Shown here in pieces: positions 54,386 to 63,714 of a stretch of DNA of 64,000 bases (positions within the stretch are counted from its first letter, which is position 1; every line of letters begins with the position of its first letter). Position numbers and translations under genes: made by a program. Source of the stretch: Parachryseolinea silvisoli. GTDB taxonomy: Bacteria; Bacteroidota; Bacteroidia; Cytophagales; Cyclobacteriaceae. The notes under the pieces are model-generated. The model had not been told where the DNA came from. It saw only the letters and a program-made list of their open reading frames with translations, and did not search any database. Location of the stretch: positions 2,232,001 through 2,296,000 of the forward strand of contig NZ_JAIOAO010000001.1 of the NCBI RefSeq assembly GCF_021190955.1, read 5' to 3'.

Positions 54386-55354
54386 TTAGGGAAGCGCGTC
54401 GATCAGTGTGATTAATGCGGCCTCGGTAGTGGGCTGAAGCTCGGTAAACGTTTCTACATGCTCGGCGCCGATCGTTGCAGGCCTGATGGCGTAGTACCAC
54501 TGCCCGTCTATGACCGACACCATAATGAAGTGCACTTCAAGACCAATCGGAACCTGGCCATAGTGTTCCGTAAAAAGGGATGTGGCTGAATCGTAACGAT
54601 CGAACGAGGCCAGCGCGGTAGGTTCTCCGTCGTACGACAGGTAGACCGAGCAGTTGGTATTATCATAGCCTTCGGGCACGTCTACAAAGAGTGTGGTTTT
54701 GGGGCGTGGATCGCTGTACCAGCGGTCAATGTTTGTCCATCCAAATTGATTCTGGAATATGTTATAGGTAGTCTGGCCAACTTTCATATCGCGATCTTGC
54801 TGTCTCCATACGTTTTTGCAAACTCCATCCTCACATTGCTCCACCCCGATAAAAGGTTTCATTTCCTGATCGATGCCACCTGTTTTATCGGCAGGGGCCT
54901 CGATCTGAAATGTACCATTTAATACCAGCTGCTCATCACCTTGCTTTGCGTTGACAAAAAACTCGCCGCCTGAAATCAGCGTGGCTATATTGCCGGAAGC
55001 ATCTATGCCCTGGGTAGTCATGTTTGTGAGCAGCATTTGTGATTTCTTATAAATCTCTACCAACTCTATGGTTACGTTACCGGTTACTGCATCTCCATTT
55101 GATTTGAAAAATGTATTGGCATAAAAAGAAACAATGGTACCATCTTCGCCTTCTATCTCTCCGCCGCCGGCATCGAGTGTAAAGGTCTGTTTTAGTGCAG
55201 CGACCTGATCCTGATGTACGGTGCTGATCTTATCATTTTCTCCTGGCTTGATGATTACGGGGGAGGTGTCATCGTTATTATCATCGCAGCTTACACTGCC
55301 CATGGCAACGAGGCCTGCGAATAAAAAGGAGGTAAAATAGTTGTGCTTTTTCAT
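54386..55354 (-). CDS. Lipoprotein of unknown function
   Basis: 322 residues. The lipobox VAMGSVSC at about 16-23 marks it as lipid-anchored, followed by the DDNNDD linker common in Bacteroidota surface lipoproteins. The rest is beta-rich (LDAGGGEIEGEDGTIVSFY, GNVTIELVEIYKKSQMLLTNM, FFVNAKQGDEQLVLNGTFQIE). The pattern of IDASGN-IATLISGGEF is like ZU5-related or carboxypeptidase-regulatory sandwiches. Function unknown. Confidence 0.7.
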   Translation of the reverse strand: MKKHNYFTSFLFAGLVAMGSVSCDDNNDDTSPVIIKPGENDKISTVHQDQVAALKQTFTLDAGGGEIEGEDGTIVSFYANTFFKSNGDAVTGNVTIELVEIYKKSQMLLTNMTTQGIDASGNIATLISGGEFFVNAKQGDEQLVLNGTFQIEAPADKTGGIDQEMKPFIGVEQCEDGVCKNVWRQQDRDMKVGQTTYNIFQNQFGWTNIDRWYSDPRPKTTLFVDVPEGYDNTNCSVYLSYDGEPTALASFDRYDSATSLFTEHYGQVPIGLEVHFIMVSVIDGQWYYAIRPATIGAEHVETFTELQPTTEAALITLIDALP

Positions 55355-55650
55355 GGTTTGATTTTTTGATTACACCCCTAGATCAAACCGGTTGAAAATT
55401 GTTACCCCTGTTTTGTGTGCCATCTTCTCATTTCTTCAAAAAGGAGCGAATTTGAGTGAAATAAGCAGTTTTATTTCGCGTTCAAACAACGCAGCAAAGC
55501 TTTTCGACGGTCCATATTTGCTTTCCGTTCTCGCATACGAATCATCTTTGCAGCATGGCAAGCAGTATGATGAAAGCAATTAGAATTCGTGAGTATGGAC
55601 AACCGAAGCCAAGGTATGCCGTAATGCACACCTTACGAAAGCCGCTCCTG
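55355..55650. other. Intergenic region between lipoprotein and kinase genes
   Basis: About 300 bases. A TTG-initiated frame at 55392-55583 is open, but lacks coding signs. I see nothing else. Confidence 0.4.
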
Positions 55651-57156
55651 CTATTGAGGTAATAGCGGGGCCGAAGGCAACGTTTTGTCAGCGAACGGTA
55701 GAACAAATTTGAAAGTAGTCCCCTTGCCGGGCTGGCTCATGACCTCGATAGCCGACTGATGCAGTTCCAGAATCTTCTTGACGATGGCCAGTCCGATTCC
55801 CATTCCTTTTTTTGGCGTCGGAACTCCGTCCAATTGCTTATAGCGCTCGAAAATATAAAACTGGTCTTCAGATGAAATTCCGATACCCGTATCTACTATT
55901 TGAACCTTTACTCCACTATTATCTCTTGTAAGTTGGATGGTAATATCGCCACCGTCAGGTGTAAACTTGAACGCATTGTCAAGTAAATTCTGAAACACCC
56001 GTTCGGTAAGGGCGATGTCGGCAAACACGGGACTTAAGTTGCTGGGCGAGTTCAAGCGCAAGTTGATGGAACATTCCGTGGCTTTGAGTTGATAGGCCAT
56101 CAATATATCGGATGCCAGCTCATCAAGTCTAAAAGGCTCTTTTTGTGGTATAATTACGTTGCCCTCCAGCTTGGCGTATTGGAAAAGTTGCTCAACGAGC
56201 CCCGAGAGTTTCTTCGCACCGTCATGCACTACCGCCAAATACTTGTCTTTGTCACTTTGTGTCAGCACATCCTTTTTCATCATCAGCGTTTCGACATATC
56301 CCTGCATGATTGACAACGGCGTTCTGAGATCGTGCGAAACATTGGCGATCAGTTCCTGACGGAACCTGTCGGTGGCTGTGATCTTTTGGATATTGTCGAC
56401 AATCACATCGGCCATGTCATTGAATGTGGACGTTAGCATACCCAGATTCCCCTGCGCGTATCCTTTGATGCGGGCTGAATAGTCGCCCTCCTTGAAACGC
56501 TTGACTGTGCCCGCAATGATACAGATGCTGTCGGTAATGAGAAAAAAGGTCACGACACCTACAATGAATGCCGCGAGCAGAGCAGAAAAGAAAATGTAGA
56601 TACTGAGGCGGGTATAGAAATGATCATTGAGGGCGCTTAATATCTCCTTTTGCCTTTGACTAGACAACACAGCGTATACGTACCCAACGAGGTGGTTGTT
56701 CTCATATACCGGCGCAGCAGAGAAGATACTCGGCTCGCCCGGGTCTTTGGGATTGTCGCCCATGGGATACACCTTATCCTGTGTAGTAAGCCATTGCCTA
56801 ATAGTGGCCATATCAACGTTATGTATCTGTACCGTTGTATCAGGCACGACGTAGTCCACGATCCGGCCCGTTGTATCAAGCAGATAAACTTCCACACTGG
56901 GATTCGCGACCATAGTGGAATGGATGATGTCGTGGGTGACGGTGGTGTCGGGTTTGCCGTTTTTAAAAGGCTGCGTGAATACCGCTAAATGGTGCGCCAG
57001 GTCGCCGTAAAGTTGCTGGTGTGCCGTGGTGTAATAGGTCTTTGAAAATCCGGAGGCGATAGCCACGAATGCAATGCCCAGTATGATGAGCAGCAAGGTG
57101 AACACTCCGGCAATTTTCCAGAAGAGAAGATTTCCCCGGATTGTTTTGACCGACAT
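55651..57156 (-). CDS. Membrane sensor histidine kinase with HAMP domain
   Basis: 501 residues. Transmembrane segment 1 at about 14-34, a periplasmic sensor domain (PDC-like), segment 2 at about 185-208, HAMP (FKEGDYSARIKGYAQGNLGMLTSTFNDMAD), HisKA with SHDLRTPLSIMQGY, and HATPase with QNLLDNAFKFTPDGG, DTGIGIS and KGMGIGLAIVKKI. It phosphorylates the OmpR-type regulator encoded upstream at 57167. Confidence 0.93.
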   Translation of the reverse strand: MSVKTIRGNLLFWKIAGVFTLLLIILGIAFVAIASGFSKTYYTTAHQQLYGDLAHHLAVFTQPFKNGKPDTTVTHDIIHSTMVANPSVEVYLLDTTGRIVDYVVPDTTVQIHNVDMATIRQWLTTQDKVYPMGDNPKDPGEPSIFSAAPVYENNHLVGYVYAVLSSQRQKEILSALNDHFYTRLSIYIFFSALLAAFIVGVVTFFLITDSICIIAGTVKRFKEGDYSARIKGYAQGNLGMLTSTFNDMADVIVDNIQKITATDRFRQELIANVSHDLRTPLSIMQGYVETLMMKKDVLTQSDKDKYLAVVHDGAKKLSGLVEQLFQYAKLEGNVIIPQKEPFRLDELASDILMAYQLKATECSINLRLNSPSNLSPVFADIALTERVFQNLLDNAFKFTPDGGDITIQLTRDNSGVKVQIVDTGIGISSEDQFYIFERYKQLDGVPTPKKGMGIGLAIVKKILELHQSAIEVMSQPGKGTTFKFVLPFADKTLPSAPLLPQ

Positions 57157-57166
57157 AGGTATGTTG

Positions 57167-57877
57167 TTAAAGGTCTTCGTTAAACCTGTAGCCCACGCCC
57201 CAGGTTGTTAAAATGAATTTCGGGTTCGAAACATCGCCCTCGATCTTGCTGCGAAGGCGGTTGATGTGGCTGTTTACGGTATGCTCGTATCCTTCGAAGT
57301 CATAGCCCCAGATCAGGTTCAATAAATTCTTACGACTGTAGCTCTTGCCAGGATTTGATGCCAACAGCGTAATGAGATCGAATTCTTTTGGTGATAGCTC
57401 GATGCGCACATTGTTCAGTGTCACCTTCCTCTTATCGGCATCTATTTTTAAATCGCCGTACGTCATAATGGAAGAGGCTGAAGGGCCGCCTTCCGGGCTA
57501 TGGTGGCCTTCGCTTCTGCGGAAGATAACTTTCACCCGTGCAATGAATTCCCGGATGCTGAACGGCTTTGTGAGGTAGTCATCGGCACCCGTTTCAAGCC
57601 CCATAACCTTGTCGATTTCTTCCGACCGTGCCGTCAGCATCATGATGGGCGTCTGCCGGTCGGCCTGTCTGATCTTTCGACATACCTCCATGCCATTGAG
57701 GCCGGGTAGCATAATGTCGAGAATGATCAGGTCGAAGGCACTGCTTTTTGCGGCATTAAGCCCGAGGTGCCCGGATGATGCTGCGGTTACTTCACAACCA
57801 AGGTCGCGAAGATGAATGGTGAGCAGCTCTACGATGTCGCTGTCGTCTTCTACGATTAAAATCTGCTTGCTGGCCAT
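57167..57877 (-). CDS. OmpR/PhoB-type response regulator
   Basis: 236 residues from the ATG at 57877; the open frame before it has no family features. Receiver domain with EDDSDIV, phosphoacceptor Asp in LIILDIMLPG and the Lys of DDYLTKPFS; winged-helix DNA-binding domain with LSPKEFDLITLLASNPGKSYSRKNLLNLIWG and GYEHTVNSHINRLRSKIEGD. It precedes the kinase by ten bases, one operon. Divergent from the spondin-domain gene, a possible target. Confidence 0.93.
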   Translation of the reverse strand: MASKQILIVEDDSDIVELLTIHLRDLGCEVTAASSGHLGLNAAKSSAFDLIILDIMLPGLNGMEVCRKIRQADRQTPIMMLTARSEEIDKVMGLETGADDYLTKPFSIREFIARVKVIFRRSEGHHSPEGGPSASSIMTYGDLKIDADKRKVTLNNVRIELSPKEFDLITLLASNPGKSYSRKNLLNLIWGYDFEGYEHTVNSHINRLRSKIEGDVSNPKFILTTWGVGYRFNEDL

Positions 57878-57994
57878 ACGACAAAATTGATAAAAAAAGC
57901 AATAGCAGGCTGTGATACTTTTGTTACAATTCCGCAACCGCGATGGGATACTGTTTCTTTTGCTTTGAGTCATTAATCATTAAATCAATCACGC

Positions 57995-59290
57995 ATGAAA
58001 CAAAACATAGTTAAATCAATTGCGGTGCTTATGGTGGCACTTGCCGGAGCATCGTGCAGTGACGACGACGACGCTATGACGGAGTCCACTACGATTACGA
58101 TAGAAAATGTGCTGGACAGTAAACCACTTGTCGAATCGGGCAGCTTCAAGGGCACGGGCACACCCCCGGTGATATTGCCTGGGCAATCGGTATCTTTCTC
58201 GTTTTCCGCCGCGAAGAACCAGCGGCTCACATTCGCTACGATGTATGGATGGAGTAATGACCTTTTCTTCGCGCCCGAGAACCCCGGTATTGCACTATAC
58301 AATGACAACGGAACTCCCATCACCGGCGATGTATCATCACACGTCAGGTTGTGGGATAATGGAACTCGCGTAAATCAGGCTCCGGGCGCTGATGTGTCGC
58401 ACCCTGGTGCTGCCGAGACTGCCACAAAGAATATTAAAGAGGTAAACGGCACCGACGACTATGGTCACGCGTATCTGCCCGCTTCGCAGCTAATGAAGTT
58501 AACGCTGAACTACAATGGAAATTCAATGTTTACGCTCACAATCATGAATAATTCGGGCGGCACAAACAACGAAACGCCGTTTAGCCCTGGCGTATGGGCC
58601 ATCTCCTATGTTGCCGGCGGAAACTTATTATTGCCGGAGCCGGTCTATTCGAAGGATAAACTTGCTGCAAATGGTCTTACCAACATTGCCGAAGCCGGTG
58701 ATAATGCGGCATTGAATACTTACCTCGCCGGATTGACCGGTACATTCACACCGTTATCACCTGTGCTTGTAGTGGTGTACAATGGAGTTGAAAATCCGTT
58801 TTATAAAACCGGCGAGAAAGACAGGGGCATGGGTTTGAAAGAGCTGGCGCAGAAGGGAGATGGGAGTATGCTCGCTGCTGTGTTAGAAATGACGCCCGGC
58901 GTGAAGGAAGTATACCTTTTGAAGGACATAGACAACACGGTGTTGCTACCCAGGATCAATGGTGCTGCGGGTGGTAAGGTCTCACAGCAACTTACCGTTG
59001 CCAAAGGCGACCGGATTGCTCTGGCGACCATGTATGGATTTTCCAACGATTGGTTTTTTGCGACTACGGGAGCGGACCTCGATGCAATGCAGAAGGGCGA
59101 CGTCTCTTCCAACATAGGGTTGTTTGACAACGGCACCGCCATCAATCAATACCCCGGTGCGGGCATTACCCAGTTCAATCTGGCGGGCACACCGCTGGTG
59201 GAGAACAAGGATATCGTTGCCGTGCCAGGCACGAATGAATTTACAATGCTACCGGCAACAAGTAGTATTATTAAGGTCACACTACAGTAA
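57995..59290 (+). CDS. Lipoprotein with two spondin-N domains
   Basis: 431 residues, lipobox LAGASC then SDDDD. Two spondin-N modules: TITIENVLDSKPLVESGSF, with SFSAAKNQRLTFATMYGWSNDLFFAPENPG in the first, and KGDRIALATMYGFSNDWFFATTG in the second, each followed by DVSS.. LWDNGT / LFDNGT. The matched motifs in both halves indicate an internal duplication. In animals spondin-N mediates matrix adhesion; the bacterial role is unknown. Surface-anchored, next to the two-component system at 55651-57877. Confidence 0.88.
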   Translation: MKQNIVKSIAVLMVALAGASCSDDDDAMTESTTITIENVLDSKPLVESGSFKGTGTPPVILPGQSVSFSFSAAKNQRLTFATMYGWSNDLFFAPENPGIALYNDNGTPITGDVSSHVRLWDNGTRVNQAPGADVSHPGAAETATKNIKEVNGTDDYGHAYLPASQLMKLTLNYNGNSMFTLTIMNNSGGTNNETPFSPGVWAISYVAGGNLLLPEPVYSKDKLAANGLTNIAEAGDNAALNTYLAGLTGTFTPLSPVLVVVYNGVENPFYKTGEKDRGMGLKELAQKGDGSMLAAVLEMTPGVKEVYLLKDIDNTVLLPRINGAAGGKVSQQLTVAKGDRIALATMYGFSNDWFFATTGADLDAMQKGDVSSNIGLFDNGTAINQYPGAGITQFNLAGTPLVENKDIVAVPGTNEFTMLPATSSIIKVTLQ

Positions 59291-59300
59291 ATCGAAAAGC

Positions 59301-59338
59301 ACCAAGGGGAATCTTTCCTGGAAAGGATTCCCCTTGGT
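59301..59338 (+). terminator. Terminator after the spondin-domain gene
   Basis: Long stem (accaaggggaat / attccccttggt) with a loosely paired centre. Confidence 0.7.
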
Positions 59339-59480
59339 TACCCTTTCTAAAGCTGGACAAAACTTATCCACTAAATGTTCATAACCGCTAACATAGCACA
59401 GGCACAAAGTGCTGCAATATTCTCGACTGATGCGTCTTTTCTTAAATCCCCCGTCTTAAGCACGGAACTATATCACGATT

Positions 59481-60818
59481 ATGGAAAAGTCAAATTCACT
59501 TCCGGTAGCAGTTATCGGCGCCGGCCCCGTTGGGCTTGCGGCAGCGGCTCACCTTGCAGTCAGGAATCAGCCATTCTTACTCTTTGAAGCCGGCAACACT
59601 GTAGCGGCCAATATTCTTACCTGGCAGCACATCCGCGTATTCTCGCCTTGGCGCTATAATATCGACAAGGCCGCAAAACAACTCCTGGCGCAAACCAGCT
59701 GGTTGCAACCCCGCGACGAAGGCCTGCCCACGGGCAGAGAACTGTACGAACAGTACTTCAAGCCGCTCTCCGAGCACCCGGCACTCCGCCCGCACCTCCA
59801 CTTGCAAAGTAAGGTCATTGCCATCGGCCGTGTTGGTCTCGACAAAATGAAAACCTCCGGCCGTGAGCGGCTGCCCTACGCCGTCCAGGTACTTCACAAC
59901 AACCAGGTCGAGCAGTTCACCGTCAAGGCTGTCATTGATACCTCCGGCACCTGGAGCTCCCCGAACCCCATCGGCTCGGGAGGTACCTTCGCCATCGGCG
60001 AGCAAGAAAACAGCAACAGAATCTTCTACGGCATTCCCGACATTCTCAACACGCACGTCGGGCGTTACAAGAACAAAAGCGTACTTGTCGTCGGCAGCGG
60101 CCACTCGTCCATCAATGCCGTGCTGGAGCTCGACAAGCTCAAAGAACAATACCCCGACACCCAAATTCACTGGGTGCTGCGGAAGCAAAACATCCACGAC
60201 GTTTATGGTGGCCAGGAGAAAGATGCCCTCGAGGCACGCGGTGCCCTCGGCATTAAAATCGAGCAGCTCGTCCAACAGAATCGCGTCAGCGTATACACAC
60301 CCTTCCACATCCTGCAAGTTGTCAATACCGGCACAAACCTTACTGTCGTCGGCCTGCAAACCGAAAACAAGTTTGCACTCCCCGGCATCGATGAGATCAT
60401 CAGCAACACCGGCTCCCGACCTGATCTCAGTATCCTGCGCGAAGTACGTATCAGCATCGATCCCTCACTCGAATGCGTCACCGAACTGGCAGAGCTCATA
60501 GATCCCAACATCCATAGTTGCGGAACGGTCCGGCCACATGGCGAAAAAGAGCTCCGCCATCCCGATCATGATTTTTACATCGCCGGCTCCAAAAGCTATG
60601 GCCGCGCGCCCACGTTCCTCATGGCCACAGGCTATGAGCAAGTACGATCCATTGCCGCCGCCATCGACGGCGACCTGGAAGCGGCGCGCAAGGTAGAGCT
60701 CGACCTTCCTGAGACAGGAGTCTGCAGCGTAACAGCCGACAAGGTAAAAGCAACTGCATGCTGTGGCACAGCCACAGAGGTGCAGAAAAAACAGGCAGCC
60801 ACTTCATGCTGCGGGTAA
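59481..60818 (+). CDS. FAD/NAD(P)-binding flavoprotein with Cys-rich tail
   Basis: 445 residues. First Rossmann motif AVIGAGPVGLAAAAHL at 10-25, second nucleotide site LVVGSGHSSINAVLEL at about 196-211, GYEQVRSIAAAIDGD near the end, as in flavin monooxygenases/thioredoxin-reductase-like enzymes. The last 40 residues add two CC pairs (TACCGTA, TSCCG). A small protein made of four CC pairs follows. Such tails suggest metal or metalloid handling; I recall similar flavoproteins in arsenic-resistance sets, but no arsenic gene is here. Confidence 0.82.
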   Translation: MEKSNSLPVAVIGAGPVGLAAAAHLAVRNQPFLLFEAGNTVAANILTWQHIRVFSPWRYNIDKAAKQLLAQTSWLQPRDEGLPTGRELYEQYFKPLSEHPALRPHLHLQSKVIAIGRVGLDKMKTSGRERLPYAVQVLHNNQVEQFTVKAVIDTSGTWSSPNPIGSGGTFAIGEQENSNRIFYGIPDILNTHVGRYKNKSVLVVGSGHSSINAVLELDKLKEQYPDTQIHWVLRKQNIHDVYGGQEKDALEARGALGIKIEQLVQQNRVSVYTPFHILQVVNTGTNLTVVGLQTENKFALPGIDEIISNTGSRPDLSILREVRISIDPSLECVTELAELIDPNIHSCGTVRPHGEKELRHPDHDFYIAGSKSYGRAPTFLMATGYEQVRSIAAAIDGDLEAARKVELDLPETGVCSVTADKVKATACCGTATEVQKKQAATSCCG

Positions 60819-60841
60819 CTGACAATATTAATCCAGGACAA

Positions 60842-61039
60842 ATGAACAGACACCTTGAAAACATTCCCGTGCTCCAAAAGGCTAAAACAACAACGCCGAA
60901 GACAGAGACACCAGCAGCTTCGTGCTGCGCTCCAAAAGTCGAAAACACAGCGTGCTGTGAGCCGAGCCAAACGCCGGAAGAAAACAACGGCAAATGCTGC
61001 GCTCAACCACAAGACGGTTCCGCTTGCTGTGACAAGTAG
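60842..61039 (+). CDS. Small protein with four CC pairs, possible metal(loid)-binding
   Basis: 65 residues, 23 bases after the flavoprotein gene. Cys pairs occur in SCCAPK, ACCEPS, KCCAQP and ACCDK, spaced about 10-14 residues in a Pro/Thr/Glu/Asn-rich chain with no hydrophobic core. This looks like a disordered metal or metalloid chelator, similar in style to the flavoprotein tail. The ATG at 60842 is the best start; the frame is open further upstream inside the neighbour. Confidence 0.6.
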   Translation: MNRHLENIPVLQKAKTTTPKTETPAASCCAPKVENTACCEPSQTPEENNGKCCAQPQDGSACCDK

Positions 61040-61049
61040 AGAAATGTAA

Positions 61050-61079
61050 TAGTCGCAAGAGATAAACCTCTTGCGGCTA
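61050..61079. terminator. Hairpin between convergent genes
   Basis: Stem tagtcgcaagag / ctcttgcggcta with a six-base loop and one G-T pair, but no T run. Confidence 0.55.
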
Positions 61080-61096
61080 CTACCTACTGCAAAAAG

Positions 61097-62008
61097 TTAT
61101 TTCGTTACGGACGGCAAAAGGAATGTCTCTTTCGCTTTCAACAACCATTCCTTTCTCACTTGCTCAAAGTCTTTCCGGAACTTCTCGTTTTCAAACAATT
61201 TGTTCACAAACTGCCGGGCCAGTATCCGCGATGATTCCGAATCAGACGGATAATGCACGCCAATGATCTCGCGTGAATGCGCCATATCATACGCATCCTT
61301 TACAAAGACGTCCGTAAACTCAGGCGCAAGCTCCTGGTAGATGTAAGCGTTCACGTACGAATTAAACGCGTGTCCGCTCGGGTAAGCTGCCCAATCAGTG
61401 TTCTCCAAATTTTTCAACGCCGGCTCTATCACGTATGGCCGTATACGTAAAAATTTATATTTGAATGACCACATAAAGAAGCTCGCATCTTGCCAGACTT
61501 TCGCCATCACATCGGCTGTCACAGGCAGGTCCATCGGATTAAACCAGCTACCGATAGAGCGTCCAATAAAAAAAAGGTTACTACGAAAACGTGTATACGT
61601 CGAATCTGTCGGTTTAACACGCGGGTTATAATACACGTTCGCCATGTACAGACTTGACTGTACATCCAACGTTGTACGTTGTGACTGCAAGGCCAGCAGG
61701 TAATTAATTTCAGCACGCGTCTGTGCAGAACTATTTGCTGGCGGATCTGGAAACCTGAAATCACGTATCGTGACGCCTTCCAGGTAAATAGGTTTCAGGC
61801 TTAATCTCCGGGAAGCAATAGCTGAGTCGTACGGAAATTTCTGTTTATCAATTTCTTCACCGGGCGACTTTGGGCTTTTACTAATAACAGATAGCGATTT
61901 GTAATGTCCCCTCGCAGGCGTAAGCGCCGTTGTCAATTCCCCCTTTTGCCCCAGGGCAACGGTTCCACAGCATAAACATGCAAAGATGATCAGGTGTATT
62001 GTTCTCAT
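61097..62008 (-). CDS. Exported PAP2-family phosphatase
   Basis: 303 residues from the ATG at 62008, signal peptide (IHLIIFACLCCGTVALGQ). The three PAP2/vanadium-haloperoxidase motifs are present: KYKFLRIRP (K-x6-RP), AAYPSGHAF (PSGH) and SREIIGVHYPSD (SR-x5-H-x3-D). It is predicted to remove phosphate from lipids or small molecules in the periplasm. A SigZ-type promoter sits upstream at 62034-62059 and the sigma gene itself begins at 62618. A paralogue lies at 62762-63661. Confidence 0.9.
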   Translation of the reverse strand: MRTIHLIIFACLCCGTVALGQKGELTTALTPARGHYKSLSVISKSPKSPGEEIDKQKFPYDSAIASRRLSLKPIYLEGVTIRDFRFPDPPANSSAQTRAEINYLLALQSQRTTLDVQSSLYMANVYYNPRVKPTDSTYTRFRSNLFFIGRSIGSWFNPMDLPVTADVMAKVWQDASFFMWSFKYKFLRIRPYVIEPALKNLENTDWAAYPSGHAFNSYVNAYIYQELAPEFTDVFVKDAYDMAHSREIIGVHYPSDSESSRILARQFVNKLFENEKFRKDFEQVRKEWLLKAKETFLLPSVTK

Positions 62009-62033
62009 GTGACTTTTGAATTTACACCCGTAT

Positions 62034-62059
62034 GACGGCAGCTTGCCTAAAATGATGCA
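62034..62059 (-). promoter_or_regulatory. Predicted SigZ-type promoter (PAP2 gene 1)
   Basis: On the minus strand TGCATC at 62059-62054, 16 bases, then CGTC at 62037-62034; the start codon is 26 bases further. Shares TGCATCATTTT with the site at 62642-62667. Confidence 0.65.
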
Positions 62060-62066
62060 AGCACGT

Positions 62067-62618
62067 TCAGCATTTCTTACAACATCCACCAGGATGATTA
62101 TCGCACGCAATGATATTGCCATAGCAATCCGTAGTGATCACGTACATGGCTTCGATTTTATCCCGCAACATCTTTCTTGCACGCTGCACACGCGATCGCG
62201 CCCCCGGATATGAAATCTCCAGCCGCTCCGCCAGGTCATATTGTGACAGATCTTCCAGGTCAGCAAGTTCCAGCGCTACCCGGTACTTTTCCGGAAGCCC
62301 CTTCATCAATTCCTTCAGACAATTAGCCACACAATCATTGAGATAATTATCGACCTGAGGCCCCTCAAAATGCTGCACATCCACCAACTTTGAACTCTTA
62401 CGAAAGTAATCAGTAATCGCGTGCCGGGTTATCTGATAAATCCAACCCGAAGCCTTATCTGCTTCCTTAAGTTGATGAGCTTTCGTGTGGACCTTGACAA
62501 ATACATCCTGGACAATATCTTCAGCCGTCGCTTTGTCCTTCACTTTCGGATACACAAAAGCGATCAGCTCCGAATGAAGTTCGTTCCAGGAAATGGCGGG
62601 CGATTCCTGCATACTCAA
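62067..62618 (-). CDS. ECF sigma factor, SigZ type, with Cys-rich tail
   Basis: 183 residues, possibly starting at 62612. Region 2 (LIAFVYPKVKDKATAEDIVQDVFVKVHTKAH) and region 4 (LPEKYRVALELADLEDLSQYDLAERLEISYPGARSRVQRARKML) are clear. The tail (DCYGNIIACDN, GGCCKKC) has the conserved SigZ Y-G-N motif and several Cys and could bind metal or sense redox. The gene lies between two PAP2 phosphatase genes and carries its own likely promoter, so autoregulation is plausible. Confidence 0.9.
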   Translation of the reverse strand: MSMQESPAISWNELHSELIAFVYPKVKDKATAEDIVQDVFVKVHTKAHQLKEADKASGWIYQITRHAITDYFRKSSKLVDVQHFEGPQVDNYLNDCVANCLKELMKGLPEKYRVALELADLEDLSQYDLAERLEISYPGARSRVQRARKMLRDKIEAMYVITTDCYGNIIACDNHPGGCCKKC

Positions 62619-62641
62619 GTGTTTTGGCTTAACATAACAAA

Positions 62642-62667
62642 GACGGGCAGCGCCCCAAAATGATGCA
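62642..62667 (-). promoter_or_regulatory. Predicted SigZ-type promoter (sigZ gene)
   Basis: Minus strand TGCATC at 62667-62662, 16 bases, CGTC at 62645-62642, about 25 bases before the start codon. Suggests autoregulation. Confidence 0.65.
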
Positions 62668-62761
62668 AAATTGTTTCGCTTCCGTGAAAATAATGGTTTT
62701 TAAGTGGTTTTCCGATCGTATTTCAAGGCGGGGATGGAAAATAGCTTGGTCCACCATTTGC

Positions 62762-63661
62762 CTATCGAATATACTTTGCCGAAACCGTTTTCCATTCAGC
62801 AATCGCTTCCTTCAGGTCCTTCTGAAATGCCTCGTTCTTAAGATAATACTGGAGCATTGCAAATGACACCTCGCGCGATGCCTCGTTGTCACTGGGATAA
62901 TGGATCCCCATGATCTCCCGCGACCGTCTGATCTCCTCCGCCAACGCAATGAAGTCTTGTCGTTTCTCCGGAACTACTTCACTCCACGTGAATGCCTGAA
63001 CAAAGGCCCACAACGTGTGGCCACTGGCAAAAGAAGGAGAATTGATTTTTGTAAGCGGCTGAAGCTTTGGCTCCAAGTGATAAGGCCTCGGTCGGAACAA
63101 TTTGTATTTAATCGTAAACTCCATGATGCGCATATCTTGCATAACACCTTGCAGCAGCCGGGTCATTTTAGGAAAATTCTTTGCATTGATATTCTCACCC
63201 ATCAGCTCGCTACCTTCAAAAAACAGATTGCGCAAATTCTCTTCATACGAAAGATGAGAAGGCACCATGTTGATGGATGGCCAATAGCCAATATCACCTA
63301 AGAATTCAACGCGCTTAATTTGTTCCGGAGTACGCTTGCTTTGCAGCTCGAGCATATAATCCAGTTCCTTCCGCACCTGGTCTGAACTGTTTGCCGGAAA
63401 TTTCACGCTCTCACTAAGCGTTTTCACTTGCGCATCTGACAAGTAATACGGCTTGACCAACATGTACACAAAGGAAGATCCGTATTCAGCAGGCGGATAG
63501 TGAACAGTATCCATCCACGCGCGCTGTGGGTTTGCCACTGCACTAATCGCTTGCAGGGATTTATAGTGATCGGAAACGGGAGCCAGTACACGCTTGGTAT
63601 TCTGCGCAATAACAAGGTGTATTAAACCCAGAAAGAAAAACAAAAAATATATTTTTTTCAT
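62762..63661 (-). CDS. Exported PAP2-family phosphatase, paralogue
   Basis: 299 residues from the ATG at 63661, signal peptide (IYFLFFFLGLIHLVIAQ). Motifs: KYKLFRPRPYHLEP, ASGHTLWAF (PSGH changed to ASGH) and SREIMGIHYPSDNEAS. Same domain order and length as the protein at 61097-62008, so this is a duplicate. Predicted periplasmic. Preceded by a second sigma gene and a SigZ-like promoter. Confidence 0.9.
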   Translation of the reverse strand: MKKIYFLFFFLGLIHLVIAQNTKRVLAPVSDHYKSLQAISAVANPQRAWMDTVHYPPAEYGSSFVYMLVKPYYLSDAQVKTLSESVKFPANSSDQVRKELDYMLELQSKRTPEQIKRVEFLGDIGYWPSINMVPSHLSYEENLRNLFFEGSELMGENINAKNFPKMTRLLQGVMQDMRIMEFTIKYKLFRPRPYHLEPKLQPLTKINSPSFASGHTLWAFVQAFTWSEVVPEKRQDFIALAEEIRRSREIMGIHYPSDNEASREVSFAMLQYYLKNEAFQKDLKEAIAEWKTVSAKYIR

Positions 63662-63682
63662 GTCTTGAAGATTTGCTTCCAA

Positions 63683-63708
63683 GACGACAACGCTCTAAAA
63701 AAGACGCA
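63683..63708 (-). promoter_or_regulatory. Predicted SigZ-type promoter (PAP2 gene 2)
   Basis: Minus strand TGCGTC at 63708-63703, 16 bases, CGTC at 63686-63683, 22 bases before the start codon. Confidence 0.6.
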
Positions 63709-63714
63709 GGTATA

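Noticed and set aside
55392-55583. 63-codon frame starting at TTG
   Set aside because: Rare start, no ribosome site, no pattern.
59577-60359. Minus-strand open frame (260 codons) opposite the flavoprotein
   Set aside because: Composition of an antisense shadow; the plus-strand frame has clear FAD motifs.
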